A stretch of 64,000 bases of DNA, taken from assembly GCA_947396885.1 (NCBI GenBank), contig OX377202.1, forward strand, positions 12,896,001 to 12,960,000, read 5' to 3'. Origin of the DNA: Heligmosomoides polygyrus polygyrus (Eukaryota > Nematoda > Chromadorea > Rhabditida > Heligmosomidae). How positions within the stretch are numbered: the first letter of the stretch is position 1; each line of letters begins with the position of its first letter. Below the pieces are notes generated by a model. The model worked only from the letters and a program-made list of their open reading frames with translations, was not told the origin of the DNA and made no database searches. This document shows, in pieces, positions 12,119 through 23,295 of the stretch. A program made the translations under genes and the position numbers.

Positions 12119-12380
12119 CGATCGATGATATTCGAATACTAATATCACGTATTATGGATGTTCGAATTTGAACGAATATTCGACATTTTGAAAACATCGA
12201 TGGCCGAATTTGAGCGAATATTCGAAAATCTAGGCTTTCGAATAATCTACTATTCTATTAATTATTAAATAACAAAATTGTATAAATTATTATTATAAAA
12301 ATTAATTTTTTATAATTTACTATTTTTTGAATTATTAAAAATAATTATGAAATAATAGTAATTTTTCAGCGATATTTCTA
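12118..12380. repeat. AT-rich TTCGAA cluster, left part
   Basis: Repeated TTCGAAT and GAATATTCG words grade into very AT-rich sequence. The cluster continues at 13432-13700 and is split by the palindromic element at 12381-13429. Confidence 0.7.
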
Positions 12381-13429
12381 TTAGGTTATCCCATAAGCCC
12401 CCGCCGTTTTTTTCAACGATTCATTGCGGATTTCGCCGGCGGTGTCTTGCATAGCGCTATACAGGTTTTGAAAGAGACCTGCTCTATCAGAACTTGTATT
12501 CCATTTCCTTTTTGATCCCGAATTTTGTCCATTTTTAGGTCATTAAAGTGAAAAGTGAAAAAGTGGCCATTTGCGCAGTCGCTTCTCTGCGCTTAGGTTT
12601 GGATTTTTTTGCGCAGTTTTTTATAGCATTTGGAAGACAATGTTCTTTACTACAAGAATATGTGTTAGTGCTATTTGCTCATTTGTCCTTTATTGATTTT
12701 TAGGTAATCGAATTGGGACGTCCGACTTTTTCGTCCGAATTTTTACCGACAGCTCCTGCCTGCTCTGGGGTGGAATTTTTTGCTTGGTGTTGTATGTCGT
12801 TCAGAGGAGGATGTCTTGCCCAATAAGAATTTGTGTCGCGTTTATTGGCTTATAATGATTTCTGTCGAATATCAACAAAATTCCAAAAAGAGAAAAATCA
12901 TCTTCACTAACAACTTATTCTTCTGGTTCAGTTGTTGATATTGGACAAAAATCAGCATGAGCCAATAAACGCGACACAAATTCTTATAGAGCAAGACACC
13001 CTCTTCAGAACGACATATAACACCAGGAAAAAAGTCTTACCACAGAGGAGGAGCTCGGACGGAAAAGACGGATGTCGCCATTTCATGACCTAAAAATCAA
13101 CAAAGGGCAAGTAAGAAAATAGGACCAACACATATTCTTGTAGTACAGAACATTGTCTTCCAAGTGCTATAAAAAACCGCGCAAAAAAAATTACAAACCT
13201 AAGCGGAGAGAACAGGTGCGCAAATGGCTACTTTTTCACTTTTTCACTTTTCACTTCAAAGACCTAAAAATTGACAAAATTTATGATGAAAAAAGAAATG
13301 CAATACATGTTCTGATAGAGAAAATCATTCTCTTTTGAAAGCTATGCAGCGCTGTGCAAGGTACCGGCGGCGAAATCCGCAATAAATCGTTGGAAAAAAA
13401 ACGGCGGGACTTATGGGAGGACAACCTAA
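12381..13429. mobile_element. ~1.05 kb palindromic TA-target element, copy 1
   Basis: It starts TTAGGTTATCCCATAAG and ends with the inverted match CAACCTAA, with TA on both sides (12379-12380 and 13430-13431). The two halves are near-complete inverted repeats of about 500 bases each around about 12,910. No coding capacity. The TA duplication and end sequence point to the Tc1/mariner superfamily. Confidence 0.92.
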
Positions 13430-13431
13430 TA

Positions 13432-13700
13432 GGTTTTCGTGTATTCGTTCGAATTCGACCAACAGTGGTTTGAAAACGTTGAATATTCGTTCGAGTTGGA
13501 ACACGAAAGGGAGCCATATTCGAATATTGTTCGAAAATCGAATATCTCAACTTTATTAGAAAATCGAAAAATTCTATTCATATATTGAATAAACTTCAAA
13601 TCATTTAGCATAAAACCGGATTAGAACAAATTGTTCGATTTTCTATCACTCGAAGAATTTTGTGAGCGAATAAATTCGTTCATTCATTCGCTGAAAATTT
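13432..13700. repeat. AT-rich TTCGAA cluster, right part
   Basis: Dense GTTCGAAT and TTCGAAAATCGAA words continue the array interrupted by the palindromic element. Confidence 0.7.
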
Positions 13701-13739
13701 TCGACATCGAATTCATGTGTTCATCAACAGTCACCTGAC

Positions 13740-14387
13740 TTTCGCTGTTTCTAATCTCCTTTGGAGTATTCAGACTCCCCTATTTCATTCAGTAAGTGCT
13801 ACGCTGTTACCGTTGCTCCTAGGTTGCACTCGGGATGCGTGTTATATAGCTGCTCCAAAATCCTCGACCGATCTGACATTGATTTGTGTCCATTAGATGG
13901 TTTGTGGAGTGAGGATAGCCGCCAAATTATCGTCACAACCACTTAGTCAGCCATTATTGTCACGTTATGAATCAGAACGGTGGTTGTGTGAGAAATGGCA
14001 TTCAACGATTTTGCTGCTGATCACTGCGGAATTCAAAGAAAGCGACATCGATTGGTCATTGTCGCTTTCTCTGTTGGCTAGGCCACTGAGTCATCACGTA
14101 GCCGCGTGTCTGTTATACTTCAAAGTATTCCTGTGCCGAGTCTTGTGCATGTGACTGTGTTTCTCGTCTTAGCGCTTGTATGGCCTCCCTTATAACATTT
14201 TCCGGTGCAAAGCGGCTCGAAGGAGTCACCTTGTAAGGACGCCCTATACGACGTTCTGTGTTGCACGATATCAAAAGTTTCACACAGCACTGGTGTGTTC
14301 TAGCACCGTGTTGAACTGAGCTAGGCTACTTCTGATGTAACTGGACATTCATTTGCCTTCTTACCGAAACAGGTAATAGCTTTATAC
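13740..14387. other. unassigned stretch
   Basis: No repeat ends, RNA gene or exon chain recognised. The 60-85 codon frames here lack coding signs. Confidence 0.4.
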
Positions 14388-14390
14388 CAG

Positions 14391-14558
14391 GGGCCGGATT
14401 CATCAAGGTTACTGCAGTAACTTTAACGGAGAATTGTAAGCGAAAGCGCAGATAACGCGGCCTATCAAGCGATATGGTGAGCGATAACCCGCGTTATCTG
14501 AGCTTTCGCTTACAATTCTCCGTTAAAGTTACTGCAGTAACTTTGATGAATCCGGCCC
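14391..14558. mobile_element. near-perfect 168-bp fold-back MITE
   Basis: It is flanked by CAG (14388-14390 and 14559-14561). The arms, GGGCCGGATTCATCAA then GTTACTGCAGTAACTTTAAC, are almost identical. The loop is near 14470. It is the youngest-looking member of the family. Confidence 0.93.
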
Positions 14559-15095
14559 CAGGTGACCCCATCCGAGCCGCTTTGCGCCGATTTCCCTTTG
14601 TCGTCCTTATTTAAATAGTTCACTTATTTTCAACTGAGATCAATACTGCTTCAGATTTGAGCAGCTTCATATCGTCGTATGGACTCGAGAGTTTTCTGGA
14701 GTAGAATAGCTTGTCCTTTATGACTTTGGTGTGCTGGGCTCCGAGAGGTGTTACAAAAAAGCCTCGCTCAAAGCAACGTATCGAATCGAAGGACCATGCA
14801 TTTCTTGCGTAGGCTATCTACTCTTTTATCTTATTTTACTTTACTTTCTAAAACACTTGGACCACTTACTAATGCTTATTTCTTATTTGTTTATTCAAGG
14901 CTTGTGTTATACACCTAGCGATATACTATACAATGAACATTGTTTTAAAGAAATGTTACCGAAACTGCGGATGTATCCTAGTCGGGAGGGAGGAGCCGTA
15001 AAGAGTCGTTTGCGAAGGTCATCCTATGCCATACTTCCCTGAATTTAAAAGAAATCCCTCGCATAAAGGAACAGCAGCTGAAGCTCTACTATGTA

Positions 15096-16150
15096 TTAGG
15101 TTGTCCCATAAGTTTCTGCCGTTTTTTTTTCAACGATTCATTGCGAATTTCGCCGGCGATCTCTTGCATAGCGCTATACAGCTTCTGAAAGAGAATGATT
15201 TGCTCTATCAGAACATGTATTGCGTTCCTTTTTTCACCATGAATTTTGTCAATTTTTAGGTCGTTAAAGTGAAAAGTGAAGTGAAAAGTGAAAAAGCGGC
15301 CATTTGCGCAATTGTTCTCTCCGCTTAGGTTTGGAATTTTCTGCGCAGATTTTTATAGCATTTGAAAGACAATGTTCTGTTCTACAAGAAAACGTGTTGG
15401 TCCTATTTGTCCATTTGTCCTTTACTGATTTTTAGGTCATCAAATTGGACGTCCGACTTTTTCGTCCGAATTTTTACCGACAGCTCGGTTCTGTGTTTGG
15501 ACTTTTTTGGTTGGTGTTATATGTCGTTTGAAGGAGGATGTCTTGCTCAATAAGAATTTGTGTCGCGTTTATTGGCCCCTGCTGAGTTCTGTCGAATATC
15601 AACAACTGAACAAGGAGGAGTTGTTAGTGAAGATATTTTTCTCTTTTAATATTCGACAGAAATCAGCTTAAGCCAATAAACGCAAACAAACCCTTACAGA
15701 GCAAGACATTCTCTTTCGAACAACATATAACAGCGGGAAAAAAGTTCTTCCACAGAACAGGAGCTGTCGGAAAAAATTTGGACGGAAAGGTCGGAGGTAC
15801 CAATTTGATGAGCTAAAAATCAATAAAAGACAAGCGAACAAATAGGGCCAACACATATTTTTGTAGTACAGAACATTGTCGTCCAAGTGCTATAAAAAAC
15901 TGCGCAAAATTTTTAAAAAACCTAAGCGGAGAGAAGCAACTACCACAGATGGCCACTTTTTCACTTTTTCACTTTTCAGGTTAACGACCTAAAAATTGAC
16001 AATATTCAGGATGAAAAAGAAATGCAATACAAGCTCTGATAGAGCAAATAATTCTTTCGAAAGCTCTATAGCACTATGCAGGAGACCGCTGGCGAAGTCC
16101 GCCATAAATCGTTGAAAAAAAAAACGGCGGGGACTTATGGGACAACCTAA
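15096..16150. mobile_element. ~1.05 kb palindromic TA-target element, copy 2
   Basis: It starts TTAGGTTGTCCCATAAG and ends GGGACAACCTAA, with TA on both sides. The halves are long inverted repeats around about 15,620. Same family as 12381. Confidence 0.93.
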
Positions 16151-16536
16151 TAGAATCTCACGCAAGGGATTGGAGATGCAAGTCACTATATCCCCTCCAA
16201 TTCGGAGAGGTTAAAAACTGTTGCTGTGGTCTTGACTGGTTTGTCCATGCATTCGTTGGGGTGCGTACAAGGGCTAAAACTTTGGCTTTTTATCGACTCT
16301 CTTCCTCAAGTCGTTGCGTACGGCAGCTTCACTATGAGGCATAGAGGTAGGATACGTGGCGCATTCCATGGGGAATATTTGTCAAAATTTTTTTCCATGC
16401 ATTTTCTCGGGAAGCATAGTTTCCTTCGATTCGGTTTCTTTAAGCCTCAAGTGGCTGGTGTCGAGGTTGCTGTCATAACGAAGTTTGCTGCGATCAAAAC
16501 TCTAGCGCCAAGCGGGACTTCTGCGTTCGATCCAAA

Positions 16537-16612
16537 AGCGCCGGTGGTGTAATGGCGTAGAGCATTCCGGCCCGGTCAGCAGGAGGTGCGGGTTCGAGTC
16601 CCGCCTGCCGCT
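16537..16612 (+). repeat. tRNA-like repeat, second family
   Basis: A 7-bp acceptor-like stem (AGCGCCG/TGCCGCT), box A-like GGTGTAATGGCGTAGAGC and a perfect T arm GCGGGTTCGAGTCCCGC. The anticodon region does not form a normal 7-base loop, so it is tRNA-like rather than a working tRNA. The flank GTTTTGATCGCAACAAAACA recurs in other copies. Confidence 0.7.
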
Positions 16613-16639
16613 AGAGTTTCGATCCCAGCAAAACGTCAG

Positions 16640-17591
16640 TATGAGGGCATAGTTTCATTGTTCTATTGGTTCTCTACCTCAATCCACTATCGCCTGATTA
16701 GAACAACAGCTTTGTAGCAGCTCTGTGTTATTTTGATTTTTTTGTCGCCGTGGCACGTAGCATGTTTTTGAAGGTGAAGGAGGTGTAGTAAATTAATTAC
16801 CGTAGTAGGAAGTTGCAGTAAATATTGCTATAATCGGAGTTTGTAGTAGTGTATACTGTAATACTGCCGTCCAAAATATTGCTATTATTGTAGCAGCCTC
16901 TTGGCTCCCTATGACATCAGAAAGTATTTGAGAAGTTCGATCTCTTGTTTTAGTAACAGGATTTAAGTATATACCATTTTCACTGGAATTGTACACTTCA
17001 TGTCAAATTGGACACTCTTCTAAGCTAACCAAGAACTTTTCAAATCAAATAGAACTCTTCCAAATTGAAATGAGCTTTTTCTACGTTAAACTAGAAACTC
17101 TCCAAAAATGTTAGAATAATTTTTTGTTCAAGGAAAATTTTAGTATAACTTTCTTCGAAGTTTAAATTTGCTAACCTAATAAGTTAACACATTTTCAAAA
17201 TTTTTGTAAAAATTTTATTTTTCGAGAAAAAACAATGATTCAAAGCTTGTTTGAAGAGCAGGAAGTCGGCTGTTTTCTATTTTCAAAACGGAGATTGCGC
17301 CATACCTCTGTCCGAAATTTCTCGATTTTTATTCGATTGATAGCCAAATTTCTATCTGCATGCAGTTTCACGCCTGCAAACGGTGCAACATGAACAATTG
17401 GAAAAACGCACACATCTTGATTTTCTTGCTGCATGTGCCAGTATTTACACAATCAATCAAATAAACGTTGCGTTAAGCTTTTGGGTGCATGGCGCAATCC
17501 AGTCTTTTAATGCAGGACATGATTGCTGCATTGCTGCTTCTTCACACGAATATTAATTTATTATTTTTTCTGAAAAATAAAAATTTTGTAA
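16640..17591. repeat. dispersed AT-rich repeat, host of a fold-back element
   Basis: It shares words with 50705-51545 (for example AGAATAATTTTTTGTTCAA) and contains inverted forms of the GTGTCCAGTTTGATTT unit. No gene seen. Confidence 0.45.
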
Positions 17592-17599
17592 AATTATTT

Positions 17600-18023
17600 G
17601 GATCTATCCTAGTCCGGAGGCGCCACATAACTAAAAAGTATTACATGTAACAAATCCACTTGAGACTTACCGAGCGGCTCCTACAGAACAATGTAGGACC
17701 CTAAACAAGAAAAAATCACAAAGAGAAAAACAAAAAATACATTTGTTGCTGTTGGAAGCCGACAAAGTTGTGTGCCCTCCTCACCATGTTTGATCCTGGT
17801 TATAACATGTCAGCCGGCGGTCAGCACGCGGCATGCCTCCACTCCGTCGCACTTTGCCCGCCGAGACGGCTGTAAACCGCGGCGATTATTTATTTATTTA
17901 TTCGTTCGTTCGTTTTTGGTTTCTTTTAGGTTCCAACTCGTTCCATAGGAGCCGCTCGGTAAGTCTCAATTCATTTTGTTACATACTTTTTAGTTATGTG
18001 GCCCACCGGACTGGGATAGATCC
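17600..18023. mobile_element. fold-back element with 8-bp target duplication, copy A
   Basis: The ends GGATCTATCCTAGTCCGG and inverted GGGATAGATCC are flanked by AATTATTT at 17592-17599 and 18024-18031. The arms continue through CTTACCGAGCGGCTCC. No coding sequence. Confidence 0.9.
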
Positions 18024-18539
18024 AATTATTTCACTCACTCGGCAGCTAAGGTAAAAAAATTCAAAAAAAGCTATTCCAAGTTTTCCCTGAACATAAAAAA
18101 TTCTAACCGTCTTGAAGAGTTTGTAGTTTAACCTATAAGAAGCGTGTCTAATTTGATTTGAAAAGTGTCGATTTCGACTTGGAAATAGTATATTTGCTCA
18201 AACTAAGGCTGGATCACTAGAAGACGTAGCAATGTAGTATTGCTTGCTATTCTAATAGTACGGAATTTCATGTGTTTATTTAATTCTTATTTTTTCGAAT
18301 GAAGATGCTCTAGTGTTGTTGAAAACTGTTGAAATAATCAGCTTTCAAGCCTTCATGTACTTATATATGAGCTAATCTCTATAATAATACGGATATAAGG
18401 CAAGGACCTTTCACTTGACTCCAAAATGTGGCGTAGAATCATTATGCATGGCGCATCCTATAGATTTTAGAGGAATTTGTACATTGAAGTGCGGTACCCT
18501 CATTTTGCATGCGCTGTGCATCCTGCACTAAATGTCTGG

Positions 18540-19254
18540 ACCTATAAAGACGCCTTATTAGAGCAGCTCTTAATAAAAGCTTTTAAAAGATCGGTCGTTA
18601 ACCTTTGAATGTGCCATTTTCTCACAGAAGACTGCTGCAGTAGTTGCAGAAATGCACTCAAGTGCATTACTTCTCAGGGCATGGGAGATACTTAGCTTCC
18701 CGAGCCTTAAATTATGTGCAGCAAGCGAAGTTTAAAGCTCAAGTAACTCTACCGTATGACATTGGAGCATGGGGCATGCGCGTCCGTGAAGGTCTGATGG
18801 GCAAGGAACTGGAGTTGTTTGCGATTTAACTAATTTATCACTCAGTTCGCGCATAACTAGAATGCGAATCTAGCATGCCTTGATCTTAGAGAGCAACTCA
18901 AAAAACCTCTGTAGTGGTCTTCTGCAAAAAGAGGGTAAAGGACGGCACTAATGGATCCCATCTGGGATACGCCATGCATTCTACTTCTGCGATACGTCTT
19001 CTACGGTATCTGCTTGCGCCATGTCCTTCAGACCTTCTGGGATTTGTACGCGCCTTGATTCGTAATATGGTAGTGTTACTTGAGCTTTAGCTATCGCTTG
19101 CTGCACATAATTTAAGGCTGTAGGAGCTAAGTCTCCCCCATTCTTAAGGGCTATATGGTACTTGAGTGCATTTCTGGAACTACTGTAGCAGTCTTGTGTG
19201 AGAGAATAGGAAATTCAAAGGTTATATGGGCAAATCTTTTAAAAGCTTTCATAA
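18540..19254. mobile_element. ~700-bp fold-back with coding-like arms
   Basis: Arms of about 280 bases: CTTTTAAAAGAT to GTCTGATGGGCA on the left pair with about 19010-19250 on the right. A SINE fragment (about 18935-19000, minus) lies near the centre. The minus-strand arm keeps an open reading frame; the plus-strand arm is broken. Confidence 0.7.
18981..19205 (-). pseudogene. unrecognised open frame in the fold-back arm
   Basis: About 74 codons without an ATG run through SSRNALKYHIALKNGGDLAP, TALNYVQQAIAKAQVTLPYY and RRVQIPEGLKDMAQADTVED to TAG in SINE-derived sequence. The plus-strand copy near 18640-18830 retains RALNYVQQAKFKAQVTLPYD but has stops elsewhere in the alignment. Composition is protein-like. 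I do not recognise the family; it may be captured host or transposon coding sequence. Confidence 0.4.
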
Positions 19255-19262
19255 GAAGCTTT

Positions 19263-19708
19263 GATCTATCCTAATCGGGGGGGGGGCACATATCTAAAAA
19301 TTATCTAACAAATCGACATGGGACTTACCGAGCAGCTCCTGAAGGACACGAGAGAACCTAAAAGAAAGAAAAAACCAACGAGCGAACAAAAAAAAATTAA
19401 ACCGCCGTGGTTCCTACAACCATCTCGACGGGCAAAGAGTAACGCAATGGAGGCTTGCCGCGTACTGACCACCGCCTGACGTGTTATAACTAGGATCTAA
19501 CATGGTGAAGAGGGCGCATAGAGCCGCATGCCACGTGCTGACCGCCGCCTGATATGTTATAATCAGGTTCTAACATGGTAAGGAGGGCACACAACTTTGG
19601 CTGCTTACAACCGCGGCAACAACAAATGGGGCCGTTAGGTAAGCTTCAAGTCGATTTGTTACATACTTTTTAGATATGTGCCCCCCCCCCCCCAACTAGG
19701 ATAGATCC
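19263..19708. mobile_element. fold-back element with 8-bp target duplication, copy B
   Basis: Same ends as 17600. Flanks are GAAGCTTT (19255-19262) and GGAGCTTT (19709-19716), one mismatch. It contains a G run near the left end and a long C run near the right end, themselves inverted partners. Confidence 0.88.
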
Positions 19709-19790
19709 GGAGCTTTTGCTCTCAGAGGGCGTCTCCGGGCGGTTAGGCATTCTGTGTTGGATGCATAGCGCATGAAAAATGAGAGAACGG

Positions 19791-19987
19791 TATATGTCGC
19801 GTAGGTGAGCAGCATTGGTAGGTGGGAATGCCTAAACCAATCAGACCGCATTGAATGGGCTTGCCGTTCAGAGGGCGTATTCAGTCGGCACCGTGATGGG
19901 CTGGCATGTGCTCGGGCTGTGCTCTGTTTGGTTATTATTGGCTGGCGCGCCCCCACCTACCAATGCTGCTCACCTACGCGACATGTA
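19791..19987. mobile_element. ACATGTCGCG fold-back element, second copy
   Basis: ATGTCGCGTAGGTGAGCAGC at the left is matched by GCTGCTCACCTACGCGACAT at the right, with arms of about 35 bases. Relative of 6911-7094. Confidence 0.8.
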
Positions 19988-20164
19988 GCGAGAGAACCCC
20001 TTCGATGTACAATGTCCTCCAGAATCTTTGGAATGCGTGATGCATATTGATTCAACGCCATATTTTGGGGCCAGATGGAATGCGCTTCACTTATATCCGT
20101 AACGTAGGGAATAGCTCAGTAATAAGTTCGTGAAGGCATCAGCCTCCATCTGTGCTGCCACGCA

Positions 20165-20285
20165 CCGTCTTCTGTGTGGTAGCGCAGTCGGAAGCGCAGA
20201 CACCATCCTACCTCAACAACATCGCGTAGGAGTGAAATGCGTGGCGCATCCCAGATGGGATTGAACAACGCAGTCTTTTATCTCT
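20165..20285 (+). mobile_element. SINE with large internal deletion
   Basis: The head GTAGCGCAGTCGGAAGCGC joins directly to the 3' part (GAAATGCGTGGCGCATCCC, then TTTTATC). Confidence 0.7.
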
Positions 20286-20750
20286 TGCCTTGAGAAGACT
20301 TCTGTGGTTCCAGAGATGTTCTCTAATGCTAAGTACCTTACCACTCAAGGCATGTATGGCTTTCGGCGATCTGAATTGTTCATATGCCCGAAGGTGAAGT
20401 ACAGAACTTTAAAAGGCTTTTATAGAGGCTGTCGTCTTCATCAACCGTCTCTGCTAGTGCAGTGCTTTAATGGCAAACACATAGCGTTTGCTTGAAGAAT
20501 TGCCGTTGCGGCTGATTGAAAAGTGCAACTGTTTCTTGCTAACTGCGAAGGTGACCACGCGATCCTTCAGTTGATTGGCATCTTTGGAAGGTGTCCTATC
20601 GCATTCTCAGAATCCGCTGCTAATTAAGAGACCAGTTCGTGCGCTTCGACGAATAGCGTGACCACTGATGGATGCGAATGATCGTAGCGTTGGTCGCACT
20701 CGGCACAAAGATGCGAATTCCATGCGTGATGCGCGGAGTTGTTGATTCAG

Positions 20751-20853
20751 ACGCCGGAAGGCGACTCAAAGAAGAAGCGGCTGCTGGCCGAACGACGGCG
20801 GAAGGATCGGTTTACTTCGGCCGGCGTGTTCACTCAGCTGCTCTCGTTGTATC
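20751..20853 (+). CDS. probable coding exon of unknown gene
   Basis: It is preceded by a good acceptor (gttgattcag). The open frame starts TPEGDSKKKRLLAERRRKDR and continues FTSAGVFTQLLSLY, staying open to 20,945. Codon third positions are GC-rich, as in the confirmed btbd-10 exons and unlike the flanks. A GTGAGC donor at 20,854 gives a 103-base exon ending one base into a codon. It could belong to the 5' part of btbd-10, but the phase does not join directly to exon A, so at least one more exon would be needed. The function of the basic Lys/Arg-rich segment is not recognised. Confidence 0.45.
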
Positions 20854-20945
20854 GTGAGCCAACAAGGCGTTCACTGCCAGGCATGGAGGCGCCTTTCGGA
20901 CGTCCAGCGCTAGTTGATGTCGTGGCGGTGGCTAACGTGCGCTAA

Positions 20946-21400
20946 CAATGTAGACTCTCGGGCGCAGACTGCTAGTGGGCGGGAGCTGGGGTCAAACGCT
21001 TCCGCGGATTTGTTGATGCGGTTGCTCTCAGCTTGACGTTTGACCGCTTAGGCAACAGCCTGATCTTCTGGGGCATAGCACCAGCCTTGGTGCTTTGCCT
21101 GAGCCTTAGCTGCCTTCGTTTTCTAGCTAGGGGCTCCTAATCTGATTTCGAACTAGGAGATATACTTGCTGCCTTGCTCATTGTCTAATCTGTCCGCGAT
21201 TCTTCTGGTAGAAAGCGTCGCGTATTTTTATTTACTTATGTACTTATTTCTGTATTTTGTTGAAGAAGGCGCACACTACAATTAGAATAGAAGAATTCCG
21301 ATGCAAACTATGCTTAAAAATGAAACAAAGGCAACACAACAACGGCACAACAACAACATCCATTTAAAGAACAAGAACGATCTTCTTTGACTTATGAATA
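20946..21400. other. unassigned stretch after the candidate exon
   Basis: No repeat ends or exons recognised. A purine-rich run with many ACAAC words lies at 21,330-21,360. Confidence 0.4.
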
Positions 21401-21685
21401 TGGGCTCGAATGCTCGAATGACCTGCTCGAATAGGCGTTGTAATGCTTTTCATTCTAATTCGAATATTCGAAGAATCGGGTTTTTCGAATGTATTCGAAT
21501 TCGAATATTCAGAACATAGCATTTTTCGAGTGGGTTCGAATTCAAGTATTTAAAAAATCGCGTTTTTGAGTGGACCCGAATTCGAGTATTCAGAAAAACT
21601 GCGTTTTTCGATTATGTTCGAATTCGAATACTCGAAATTTGTGAGCACTCGAAATCATTTGAATATTCGAAAAAGTCTCAAGAAG
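21400..21685. repeat. AT-rich TTCGAA cluster
   Basis: TTCGAATTCGAATATTC-like words are repeated at irregular spacing. Same composition as 12118, 30820 and 52620. Confidence 0.7.
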
Positions 21686-21695
21686 AGAACTATAA

Positions 21696-21973
21696 AGATA
21701 ATTATAAAGGACGGCGTTATTCAATCCGCATTGGGATGCGCCACGCATTCTACTTCTACGGGATGTCGTGGAGGCGAGTTGAATTGCGTATCTGGCCATA
21801 CAATGATTTGCGGTGGTCAGCCGATGAACAAGTCAGCGCTTTATCCTTCCCAGATAAGTCCCGAAGGGATGGAAGGCTTGGTTGGCCTGGGCGGGAAATC
21901 CGAACCAGGAACCTAGTATAGGGTGCAGGCGACAGGCGGCGCCTCCTCCGACTACGCTCCACGCGCCCACAGC
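21696..21973 (-). mobile_element. tRNA-derived SINE with 10-bp target duplication
   Basis: It is flanked by AGAACTATAA at 21686-21695 and 21974-21983. A short deletion removes part of the middle (after AGATAAGTC). It was inserted beside the TTCGAA cluster. Confidence 0.88.
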
Positions 21974-21984
21974 AGAACTATAAT

Positions 21985-23290
21985 GGGCACGAAACCTCCG
22001 AGTTGGCTTCAGAGATGAGACAAATTAAAAAGGACGTTGCAAAGCATTTTCCCTCAAGCCAGTTGTTTGATTGCTCCTTGATTGATGCGTAATGGAGCAC
22101 TTATTAGTGGGCTCGTTCGATAACCACTAAAAGGCAGTGCACCAAAGAGCACAGAATTATTATTGCATTGAAACCTCCATATCCTATCTTTGATTTTGCA
22201 AAAACCTGTCTTTTCTGCATTTTCCTCATTCTCAGTTTGGCTCCAATTCGCCTTCTATATCCGGGGATCGATTTTCGTTTCCTATAAGAGCCTCTAGCAT
22301 CAATTGTGGACGTTAACGGAGGTGAAGTGCTTCTCACCAGAGGCCTGCAGTGAAACATGAAACGAGTGTGTTTTCTTCGTCCTTTACATAAGGTGATCTC
22401 TTTGATGTGTAATACCAAAGAGATCATCTGATGTAAAGGCTAGAGTTAAAGGAAAAAGGAACAAATGTGAGAGGAAATATATCACTATCCATATTGAGGT
22501 GTCGTTTAATGGTTTGATTGCACATGCAGGTGCACATCCACTTCTTTAGAAATATTGGTTGAATCTTCGACAATGCTTGCCGTAGTTTGCATTGCCGGGT
22601 TCAAACTATCCGGTTCTTCTAATCATGGAAGTGTTGTATTTGATCAGTATCAATCACTGCTTCTTTATTTCTACAGAAGTCGTCCCCTTGCCAAATCGGC
22701 CTCAGACCTTGTGTCTCGATGATGTTGATGCTAATCATGACTCGAATTGAGAATCGTAAATGAGGTTGGGGGTGTGGCCGGTCGCTATTCAGCGTAGCAT
22801 GAAATCCGTTTTGTTTGTTGGGGACCTGTTCTGTAGTCGACTGCGCTGTTGCTCGCTGGTTGTCCAGATGTCTTTAGTATCGGTTCACCTCTTGTTCTGA
22901 ATAACCTCGGAGAAGCTGGCGCGATCATTTGGATAGCATTAGATAGAGTTATACTTAGTTTTTGAAAGGGTTATCTTACCCTTCACTTTTTCTATGTGAG
23001 TTTCAGCAGTGTGCAGCCGTCTATAGATTTCGGCAACTTGCGATTCTCCGTTCAAATTCCGTTTTTGGACCCCTTCCCAATTATAGTCGACCTCGCTACG
23101 CACTCGCTATATGCCAGCGAGCGGTCACTGCCATGAATACTGGCACTTTCGAAGTTATTTTCGGGGGCGGTAGTCGTTATTGCATGATTAGAGTGAGCTT
23201 TCCAGCTACGGCTGTAGTGGCGCAGAGTGCGCCTTGGAACGCTTAGGTGCACTCGAATTGCGGGCATTGTTCCAGACGTCCTACTCGATT
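21985..23290. other. unassigned stretch
   Basis: No gene or transposon ends recognised, apart from a 61-base hairpin at 22380-22440 (CTTTACATAAGGTGATCTCT and its near-inverse). Confidence 0.4.
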
Positions 23291-23295
23291 TCCTG

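Noticed and set aside
16537..16612. Functional tRNA gene
   Set aside because: The T arm and acceptor stem are good, but there is no normal anticodon loop and the flanks are repeated elsewhere; treated as a tRNA-like repeat.
22380..22440. Strong hairpin as a possible microRNA or terminator
   Set aside because: It has symmetrical long arms without mature-miRNA features, and nothing ties it to a gene.
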